From assembly GCA_947447845.1 (NCBI GenBank), contig CANFNO010000089.1:1-8433 (forward strand): 8,433 nt of DNA, read 5' to 3'. The notes under the pieces are model-generated. The model was not told where the DNA came from. It searched no databases and saw only the letters and a list, made by a program, of their open reading frames with translations. Shown here piece by piece: positions 1 through 6,304 of the stretch; positions within the stretch are counted from its first letter, which is position 1, and every line of letters starts with the position of its first letter. Origin of the DNA: Burkholderiales bacterium (GTDB taxonomy: Bacteria > Pseudomonadota > Gammaproteobacteria > Burkholderiales > Burkholderiaceae). Made by a program: the position numbers and the translations under genes.

Positions 1-70
1 CGGCATTTGGCTTGGGTATCGCACCCGAGATCTTTGGACTTCTAGTGCATACCCAGTGGAGTGTTCAAAA
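1..70 (+). other. 5' flank of the oxidase gene; possible 3' end of an upstream gene
   Basis: This short stretch precedes the multicopper oxidase start. One plus-strand frame is open from base 3 to a TGA at 72-74. It would encode a peptide beginning AFGLGIAPEIFGLL and would end in an ATGA overlap with the ATG at 71, the typical arrangement of translationally coupled genes. Twenty-three open codons can easily arise by chance, and their GC use at third positions (about 10 of 23) does not look strongly coding. The oxidase frame itself is also open to the left edge, so a more distal start cannot be excluded. I found no convincing sigma-70 promoter here. Confidence 0.25.
58..61 (+). promoter_or_regulatory. 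Ribosome binding site for the multicopper oxidase gene
   Basis: GGAG at 58-61 lies nine bases upstream of the ATG at 71, which is a good Shine-Dalgarno spacing. It therefore favours ATG 71 over the in-frame GTG at 56, because the GTG would overlap this site and has no comparable site of its own. The choice adds or removes only five residues in front of the signal peptide. Confidence 0.6.
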
Positions 71-3000
71 ATGATTTCGAATGCAAAAGAAGGCCTGAAA
101 AGAGTCTCAGGCCAGGCCAAATTCAAATTAACTACTTCGACCGCCATGGTCGCAATGGCGCTGGCTTCGATGTCGGCCATTGCTGGCCCGGGTAGAGTCT
201 GCTTGGACGGCACGACCGTAGCACCAGGGCAGGTCCTCATGCAATGCGCAGACAACTCAGCGCCAATCGGTACCTATTACGCGAACAGCCCGAAACTTCG
301 AAAGTTCGTTGATACCGTGGCCGGTCTGACGTCGGCCGGCGCCAACACCTTTGCAAATAACGCTCCAGGTGAATACATCTCAGTTGCCGAACCGGATCTT
401 GCAAGTTTCCCCGGCTCAGAATACTTTGTCATCGGCGTAATCGAGCATGAGCAGCTCATGCACAGCGATTTGCAGAAGCCAACGACGCAACGCAGCTATG
501 TGCAGTTGTATCCGTCGAAGGCAGATGGTGGGGTCTATGACCCCTTGGGCAAACCCGTTGCACCAGCTTCGTCCGCCTACGCGAGTTTTGGAGCGCCCCC
601 ACCCGGAGTGCCACAGCAACTTTTCTATCCAGGCGGTACCAAAGCGATCACGTGGCCTGACGGAAGCCCTGTTTGGGCATACGACAAGGCCCACTACCTC
701 GGCCCGGTCATCCTCACGCCCAAGGGCACGCCAGTGCGCGTGAAGTTCGTCAACTTCCTGCCCAACGGTTCAGCAACCGTTAACGTCGTAAAAAATTCAA
801 ACGGAACCGTACTTAGCCAGAACGTCGTAGCCCGAAATGGCGATATGTTCCTGCCAACCGACGAATCCCTGGCCGGTGCCGGTTTGTCTGAAGACAATAC
901 CAACAAGTACCCGCAAAACCGCGTCGCCTTCCACCTGCACGGCGGCGATAGCCCCTGGATCAGCGACGGCACGCCACACCAGTGGATCGCAGCCAGCGGT
1001 GAAAAATCGCTGCACCAGCATGGCGACCGCTTCATGAATACGCCAGACATGCCCTACCCCGGCGATGGCGCCCAAACCACCTTCTGGCCGAATGACCAGA
1101 GCAACCGTCTGATGTGGTACCACGACCATACCTTTGGCCTGACCCGCCAAAACGCATACTCCGGCGCTGCTGCAGGCTACGTCATCTACGACGCTGCCGA
1201 AGTAGCGCTGATCTATGGTGGCACGGTAAACGGCGTAACTATCAACAAGGCCATTCCAAACACTTTGCTCGAACAGATCGTGCTGGTCGTACAGGACAAG
1301 ACATTTGTACCGAATGACATTGCAGTCCAGGACTCGAAATGGGATCAAACTGCCTGGGGCAAACCCGGTGACCTGTGGTACCCGCATGTGTATGAGCCTA
1401 TCCAGGTCTGGGATAAGGGTGGCAACCTCGGAACTACAACACCGGGACAACTCCTTGATATCAATACAGTACCTTCATTCCTCAACCCGGCAGGTCGTTG
1501 GGACTATGGTATCGACGACGCAACCGGCGGATACCGCGTTCCCAACGCGCCGTTGCGTGACGACCCTGACTACGGCAAAGTCGCGTTCCCGGATGGCACC
1601 TATTTTGGTGGCCCATCTGCCACGCCGGAATCCTATATGGACACACCGGTGGTCAACGGCATTGCCTACCCGGTGATGAACGTTGATCCCAAAGCCTATC
1701 GGGTGCGTTTCCTGAACGGCGCCAACGACCGCTACTGGAATCTGTCGCTGTGGGTTGCCGATGCAGCGCAGGTGGCCAGCGATGGCCGCACCAACACCGA
1801 AATCAAAACAGTTCCAGCGGACGGCACGGCGGTATTCAAGCTGGCTAATGGCACAACAGTGGCGCCCGCCGACGGACGCCCAGGTGGCGTACCTGATCCC
1901 ACTGCGGCTGGCCCCAACATCATCCGCTTTGCTAACGAAGGCGGCCTGTTGCAACACCCCGTCGTGCATACGCCCAAGCCTATGACTGGCTTCCAAGACG
2001 TCACAGCAGGTGGCGCCTTTACACTGGCACGCGACTCGGGCGACGACTTCTATCTGGGCGGCGCTGAACGTGCAGACACCGTCATTGACTTCTCGCAGTA
2101 CGCTGGCAAGACGCTGATCCTGTACAACGACTCTTCCGCACCGGTACCTGGCGGTGATGACCGTTACGACTATTACACCGACGGCCCGGACCAAACGGCA
2201 TTTGGTGGCGCGCCAAAGACAGCCGCTGGTTTTGGCCCGAACACGCGCACCGTGATGCAAATCGTCGTTGCGCCGAAGGTGAAGGGTGCAACTGCAGCGC
2301 CGACCGCCGCAGATGCATGGGACCCGCTTGGTACCGGTGGCCCCTTGGCAGCCGAACTGCCAAAGGCCTATGCCGCCAGCGCGGACGCCCACATTCTGGC
2401 GGACGGAACCTTGCCTACACACTTTGATGCGACTTCCGCCTCCATGACCTTGAACGGCAAAACCGTGCCGCTGAAAGTCAAGACCATCCGTGGCATTACC
2501 GACCCCAACTTCGGCCGACTGATCGCCCAGATCGGTATTGAACTACCCAACGGTGACCCCTTGGGCACACCGCTGGCCTACATCGATAAGCCCACCGACA
2601 TCATCAGCGACGGAGAGACGCAGTACTGGTGGATCAAGAACAACGACGTGGACAACCACCCGATGCACTTCCACCTGTTCAATGTGCAAGTAGTGGCGCG
2701 GATTGATCAAACCAACGGCGCAATCATCGCGCCACAGCCTGATGAAACCGGTTGGAAGGAAACCATCAAGAACTGGCCCCTGGAAGATGTCATCGTCGCC
2801 ATCAAGCCAAAGACACCAGCACTGCCCTTCGGCCTGCCCAAGAGCGTGCGCAATCTGGACCCGACGCTGCCAGTGGGCGCCTCGAACAGCTCGTTCAATC
2901 GCCCAGGCGCTGATCTGGTGTCGGCCTTCCTGCAAACCGATTTGGTGACCGGCGCGCCAGTTACGACACCCGTGGTCAATAGTTCGCAGGACTTCGACTG

Positions 3001-4141
3001 GGAATACGTCTGGCACTGCCACATCCTCGGCCACGAGGAAAACGACTTGATGCGTCCGCTGGTGTTCCATCCTGCACCACCAACCGTGCCAGCCACATTG
3101 CCCGGCACTGTCGCAGTCAGTTCCACCGGCAAGGTTTCATGGACCGATCCCACCCCTTCGAGCGTTGCGACCACAAAAGGCAATACTGCCAATGAAATTG
3201 GTTTCCGCGTCGAGCGTGCAACGGTGACAACGACCGCCACAGGAAAGCCAGTGGCCGGCGCATTTGCAGCGCTTGCACCGAACGCCCCGGTGGTTGATGG
3301 CCGCGTCAACACGCAAGCCAACGCCACCAGCTTCCAGGATGCACCTGCTGCGTTTACCGACTACCAGTATCGGGTGGTCTCGGTCAACGAGGCCGGTGGA
3401 GCAGTGTCGAGCATTCCGGCCAAGCTGGCGCAAGCGCCCGCTGCACCGACCGGACTGACCGCTGCAGCAGCTTCTACCACCACACTGGCTGCTGGTGCGA
3501 AGACGGCCACGACAGCCTGGAGTGTCAATCTCAAATGGACTGACGCTGCGACCAATGAGACGGGCTATGTAGTCCGGCGTGCCACCGGAACCATCAACCA
3601 ACGAACCGGCTTGCCGACATGGGGTACGTTTGCCAACAAGCCTCTAGCAAACTCTCTGTTGGCGGCCAACTCTGTTGCATTTGTTGACGGTCCTACGGGT
3701 GTTGCGGCTAACACGCTATACCAGTACCAGGTTTATGCAATGAACGGCGCATTGGTTGGTCCGGTCAAGTCGGCCATTGTGGCTTCTGCAGCCAACCTCG
3801 GTGTTGCACCGAATCAACTGCAGGCTACCGGTGCACCAACGACCACCTCCGTTGGCATCCAATGGCAAAACACGGCCTCCACACTGGCAACGGGCTATGA
3901 GGTGCAGCGATGCGTTGGAACTGCCACAGCTTGCCAGTTGGCTACAGCGGTATGGATCCCAGTGCCGAGCAATACGATCACAGGTTCCAACAATACGCAA
4001 TTTGTGGCAAATGGCCTGACAACCAAGACGACCTATTCGTTCCGGGTGCGTGCCATCAATAACCTGGTACCTGCGGCAGTCAATGGCGACCCTGGCCTGG
4101 TATCCCCTTGGTCAAAGTTGTTTGCCACGAAGACTCTCTAA
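71..4141 (+). CDS. Large secreted multicopper oxidase with three C-terminal fibronectin III domains (MofA/CotA-like)
   Basis: Predicted exported copper enzyme that takes electrons one at a time from a substrate at the type 1 copper and reduces O2 to water at the trinuclear cluster. From ATG 71 it is 1356 residues; an in-frame GTG at 56 would add five. A long basic n-region and a hydrophobic AMVAMALASMSAIA segment form a Sec-type signal peptide, with likely cleavage after SAIA (about residue 38); no twin-arginine motif is seen. All ligand motifs are intact: HLHG (H288, H290), YHDH (H351, H353), HPMHFH (H863, H866, H868) and HCHILGHEENDLM (H982, C983, H984, H988, axial M994). The motif wording is closest to CotA/bilirubin-oxidase-type enzymes. 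The oxidase part spans about 900 residues, against roughly 510 in CotA, so it carries large insertions. Three fibronectin III modules follow (about 1007-1356), with no visible membrane or wall anchor. Size and the adjacent cytochrome gene recall MofA, a putative Mn(II) oxidase of Leptothrix. The family call is near certain; the substrate (Mn, Fe, phenolics, bilirubin-like) is inference. Confidence 0.93.
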   Translation: MISNAKEGLKRVSGQAKFKLTTSTAMVAMALASMSAIAGPGRVCLDGTTVAPGQVLMQCADNSAPIGTYYANSPKLRKFVDTVAGLTSAGANTFANNAPGEYISVAEPDLASFPGSEYFVIGVIEHEQLMHSDLQKPTTQRSYVQLYPSKADGGVYDPLGKPVAPASSAYASFGAPPPGVPQQLFYPGGTKAITWPDGSPVWAYDKAHYLGPVILTPKGTPVRVKFVNFLPNGSATVNVVKNSNGTVLSQNVVARNGDMFLPTDESLAGAGLSEDNTNKYPQNRVAFHLHGGDSPWISDGTPHQWIAASGEKSLHQHGDRFMNTPDMPYPGDGAQTTFWPNDQSNRLMWYHDHTFGLTRQNAYSGAAAGYVIYDAAEVALIYGGTVNGVTINKAIPNTLLEQIVLVVQDKTFVPNDIAVQDSKWDQTAWGKPGDLWYPHVYEPIQVWDKGGNLGTTTPGQLLDINTVPSFLNPAGRWDYGIDDATGGYRVPNAPLRDDPDYGKVAFPDGTYFGGPSATPESYMDTPVVNGIAYPVMNVDPKAYRVRFLNGANDRYWNLSLWVADAAQVASDGRTNTEIKTVPADGTAVFKLANGTTVAPADGRPGGVPDPTAAGPNIIRFANEGGLLQHPVVHTPKPMTGFQDVTAGGAFTLARDSGDDFYLGGAERADTVIDFSQYAGKTLILYNDSSAPVPGGDDRYDYYTDGPDQTAFGGAPKTAAGFGPNTRTVMQIVVAPKVKGATAAPTAADAWDPLGTGGPLAAELPKAYAASADAHILADGTLPTHFDATSASMTLNGKTVPLKVKTIRGITDPNFGRLIAQIGIELPNGDPLGTPLAYIDKPTDIISDGETQYWWIKNNDVDNHPMHFHLFNVQVVARIDQTNGAIIAPQPDETGWKETIKNWPLEDVIVAIKPKTPALPFGLPKSVRNLDPTLPVGASNSSFNRPGADLVSAFLQTDLVTGAPVTTPVVNSSQDFDWEYVWHCHILGHEENDLMRPLVFHPAPPTVPATLPGTVAVSSTGKVSWTDPTPSSVATTKGNTANEIGFRVERATVTTTATGKPVAGAFAALAPNAPVVDGRVNTQANATSFQDAPAAFTDYQYRVVSVNEAGGAVSSIPAKLAQAPAAPTGLTAAAASTTTLAAGAKTATTAWSVNLKWTDAATNETGYVVRRATGTINQRTGLPTWGTFANKPLANSLLAANSVAFVDGPTGVAANTLYQYQVYAMNGALVGPVKSAIVASAANLGVAPNQLQATGAPTTTSVGIQWQNTASTLATGYEVQRCVGTATACQLATAVWIPVPSNTITGSNNTQFVANGLTTKTTYSFRVRAINNLVPAAVNGDPGLVSPWSKLFATKTL
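3083..4138 (+). other. Three fibronectin type III-like modules at the oxidase C-terminus
   Basis: After the last copper motif and a proline-rich linker (HPAPPTVPATLP), three units of about 110-120 residues share one pattern. Each has a strand with a central Trp (VSWTD, LKWTD, IQWQN), then a GFRVER, GYVVRR or GYEVQR strand, a variable Thr/Ala-rich insertion, and a final strand of the form YQYRVVSVNEAG, YQYQVYAMNG or YSFRVRAINN. This is the fibronectin III strand layout with the usual conserved Trp and Tyr. Approximate bounds are 3089-3436, 3437-3796 and 3803-4138. Such modules in bacterial exoenzymes usually act as spacers or bind polymers or surfaces; here they may hold the enzyme in a sheath or extracellular matrix (inference). 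Confidence 0.8.
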
Positions 4142-4162
4142 ACTTTAGGAGTCGACCCATTG

Positions 4163-4188
4163 CTGGCGAGACCCAAGTGTCTCGCCGG
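4163..4188 (+). other. Intercistronic RNA hairpin between the oxidase and cytochrome genes
   Basis: GGCGAGAC (4165-4172) and GTCTCGCC (4179-4186) are perfect inverted complements around a six-base loop. A U-G wobble and a C-G pair extend the stem to 4163-4188. No run of T follows, so it is not a standard intrinsic terminator. It fits a partial-termination, mRNA-stabilising or processing element that sets different levels of the two products. An AGGAG at 4147-4151, just after the oxidase stop, has no well-placed start codon after it. The base pairing is directly visible; the role is inference. Confidence 0.5.
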
Positions 4189-4203
4189 TCAGTGGCCTAG
4201 TGA

Positions 4204-6039
4204 ATGGATCATGTTGTAGCCACCATTTTGGCACCCTCTTTGTATCGGCTGATCGTGAAACTTTGTCTGTCATGGCTGTTGCCTCTGGTGCTCCTCGCGG
4301 GGGTTCCCGCCGCCGCCCAAACGGCTGCGGATACCGATGCGGTGGCTGTTGGTCGGCGCATCTATCTTGAAGGCGTGTTGCCTGATGGCAAGGCTCTGCG
4401 GGGTGTGCGTCTGGATACCGGCGCTGTGACAGGCTCTGTGGCCGCCTGCGTCAACTGCCACCGACCCAGCGGGCTGGGCATGGTGGAGGGCACGGTGGGC
4501 GTGCCTCCCATCAGTGGGCGTGCCTTGTTTGGAGGTACTGAGCCTGTGATCGTGCGTATGGACAGTCGGTTCGACAAGGGCTTTTCTGTGCCGCATCCGC
4601 CGTACGATCCTGCAGCCTTTGCCGCTGCGATTCGTGATGGACGCCATCAGTCCGGTCGTGACATGCATGCGCTGATGCCCCGCTACACGCTCTCGGACTC
4701 CCATTTGCAAGCGCTTAGCAGCTATCTCAAGACGCTCTCCCGGGAGCCCTCGCCAGGGGTCAGCGCAGACAGCATTCGCATCGCAACGGTCATAGCGCCG
4801 GGTGTCACCCCGGAGCGGCGCAAGGCTTTTCTTGCGACCATGACAACGCTCATCAACCAGACCAATATAAATGTCAATTCGAGCCACCGGCAAAAGATTG
4901 TTGCTGCGATCGAACGCCGCCTGAGTTCGCGGCGCAAGCTCGCGCTCGACGTTTGGGAACTGCATGGGCCGAGTTCAACCTGGGGCGAACAACTCAAGCG
5001 CCATCAGCAGGAGAACCCTGTATTTGCCGTGCTCTCCGGGCTAAGCCAAAACGAGTGGCAGCCGGTACAGGATTTTTGCGAAGTCAGCCGCGTCGCATGC
5101 TGGTTCCCGAGTGTGGATTTGGTACCTGCTGCTGCCGCCCAAAGTCAGTTCAGTCTGTATTTTTCGGCAGGGATTGATTTGGAAGCACAGGTCATTGCCA
5201 GCAAATTGGACCCATCCCGTGGGCGCATCGTGCAACTGGTAGCCGACGATCCTGTGGCCCGTGGTGGTGCAGAGGCATTGCATCGGGCACTCGCCAGGAA
5301 CCCGTCCGCCCAAGCCCGCGATGTAGTCGATATCCCCGTCGCCAGCAATGCCGAAGGTATCCAGAAGGCGCTCTCCGGTCTTGGCGATCAAGACACGCTG
5401 GTGCTCTGGCTCAGGCCGACGGATATGGTTGCCTTGGCTAACATGGAGGCTGTTCAAGCGTCCGTGTTTGTCTCAGCCACGATGGGTGTTCGGGAGCAGG
5501 TTGATTTACCAAAGGCTTTGCGCGAGCGGGCCGTTCTGGTGCAGCCACTTGAGCTTCAGCACATTCGCAATTTCAACCTGGAGCGATTCAACAAATGGCT
5601 TGGTGCCATGAAGATTCCCGTGGTGGATCAGCGCATGCAGTCCGAAGTGTATTTCGCCACGCGCGCACTGATCGCCACCTTGCACGGCATGCTCAACAAC
5701 CTGCACAGCGACTATTTGATTGAGCGCGCTGAGGCAACGCTATCGATGTTTGAAGCCATGCAGGTGCAGGAGGAAATCCAGGACATGATGATGGGCCCGA
5801 TGAACAAACGGCCGTTGTCTCCAATACCGCTCACAGCGGCTGAAAATGCCGCGATGGCCGAGCAGGCAAAAGCCCAGGCAGCGCACCTGGACGAATTGCG
5901 CATGCGCGGCGGCACTACCGTTTATCCGCGCCTGAATCTGGCCCAGGGCCAGCGTTTCGCGTCAAAGGGCGCGTATCTGGAGCGTTTGAATCCGGACGCT
6001 CCGGGCATCACAGGCGAACCGGAGTGGGTCGTCCCTTAA
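4204..6039 (+). CDS. Exported monohaem cytochrome c fused to a periplasmic-binding-protein-like domain
   Basis: Predicted periplasmic electron carrier or sensor of up to 611 residues. A hydrophobic segment (LCLSWLLPLVLLAG) ending in PAAAQ gives a signal peptide cleaved near residue 38. The cytochrome c domain (about 45-178) holds one haem motif, CVNCH (C82, C85, H86), and a likely distal ligand, M158, in ALMPRYTLSD followed by a typical closing helix. From about 190 to 500 the sequence resembles a type I periplasmic binding fold of the branched-chain amino-acid receptor kind, with a possible disulfide C292-C299. The C-terminal part has a Met cluster (M515-M533) and ends with a YPRLNLAQGQRFASKGAYL segment. 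The start is uncertain: in-frame TAG and TGA sit directly before ATG 4204, which lacks a clear ribosome binding site, and GTG 4255 would give a more compact signal peptide. The gene lies 62 bases after the oxidase on the same strand, so it is probably co-transcribed. The Leptothrix mof operon also pairs its oxidase with a haem protein (MofC), but I cannot claim orthology. The haem domain is firm; the binding-fold call is good but less certain. Confidence 0.88.
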   Translation: MDHVVATILAPSLYRLIVKLCLSWLLPLVLLAGVPAAAQTAADTDAVAVGRRIYLEGVLPDGKALRGVRLDTGAVTGSVAACVNCHRPSGLGMVEGTVGVPPISGRALFGGTEPVIVRMDSRFDKGFSVPHPPYDPAAFAAAIRDGRHQSGRDMHALMPRYTLSDSHLQALSSYLKTLSREPSPGVSADSIRIATVIAPGVTPERRKAFLATMTTLINQTNINVNSSHRQKIVAAIERRLSSRRKLALDVWELHGPSSTWGEQLKRHQQENPVFAVLSGLSQNEWQPVQDFCEVSRVACWFPSVDLVPAAAAQSQFSLYFSAGIDLEAQVIASKLDPSRGRIVQLVADDPVARGGAEALHRALARNPSAQARDVVDIPVASNAEGIQKALSGLGDQDTLVLWLRPTDMVALANMEAVQASVFVSATMGVREQVDLPKALRERAVLVQPLELQHIRNFNLERFNKWLGAMKIPVVDQRMQSEVYFATRALIATLHGMLNNLHSDYLIERAEATLSMFEAMQVQEEIQDMMMGPMNKRPLSPIPLTAAENAAMAEQAKAQAAHLDELRMRGGTTVYPRLNLAQGQRFASKGAYLERLNPDAPGITGEPEWVVP

Positions 6040-6074
6040 GAGGCTTTTAATCTGCCTTACCTACGATTTCGCCA

Positions 6075-6098
6075 ATTTATAAATCACCCAAACAGGAG
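6075..6098 (+). promoter_or_regulatory. AT-rich palindrome with -10-like box, and strong ribosome binding site, ahead of the PsiF-like gene
   Basis: The 67-base gap before the small gene is notably AT-rich. It contains the palindrome ATTTATAAAT (6075-6084), which includes TATAAA, a fair -10 box (6078-6083). No good -35 box sits 16-18 bases upstream, so an independent promoter is only possible. AGGAG at 6094-6098, eight bases before ATG 6107, is a strong Shine-Dalgarno sequence and fixes that start. Confidence 0.4.
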
Positions 6099-6106
6099 TA
6101 AACACC

Positions 6107-6304
6107 ATGATGAAAAAAATTATTTTGTCCGTTGCAGGAATGCTTGTTGCAACCGGCTTTTGCCTGGCCCAAACTGCACCTGCCAAAGACAACACGCACC
6201 GCACGTATGACCAGAAAGCCCGCGAATGCAAGAAGCTGGCCACTGAACAGCAGCTGACCGGTGAAGAATTACGCGTTTTTCTCGCGAGCTGCATGAAGGG
6301 CTAA
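6107..6304 (+). CDS. Small exported PsiF-repeat-like protein
   Basis: A 65-residue protein with a clear signal peptide: MMKK, then the hydrophobic [16 protein letters not shown], with likely cleavage after A21. The mature part is about 44 residues. Its second half ([21 protein letters not shown], then FLASCMKG) matches the PsiF repeat pattern of a Cys, a basic helix, a Gly-Asp/Glu turn, an aromatic residue and a second Cys before a closing KG. E. coli PsiF, named for phosphate-starvation induction, carries two such repeats; here there is one. C41 and C62 could form a disulfide in the periplasm. The molecular function of the family is unknown to me. GFC is not a good lipobox, so it is probably a soluble periplasmic protein. 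It follows the cytochrome gene by 67 bases on the same strand, and its stop overlaps that of the convergent kinase gene. A second ATG at 6110 would remove one residue. Confidence 0.82.
   Translation: MMKKIILSVAGMLVATGFCLAQTAPAKDNTHRTYDQKARECKKLATEQQLTGEELRVFLASCMKG

Noticed and set aside
1475..2422. Long open frame on the minus strand (315 codons) opposite the oxidase
   Set aside because: The product is rich in Cys, Arg and Val with no recognisable domain, and it lies wholly opposite a gene with intact motifs. It is a codon-bias shadow; other antisense frames at 797-1450, 2543-3070, 2707-3327 and 3137-3601 were dropped for the same reason.
4270..4965. Open frame on the minus strand opposite the cytochrome gene
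   Set aside because: It is antisense to the haem domain, with a low-complexity His/Arg-rich product and no ribosome binding site or domain that I recognise.
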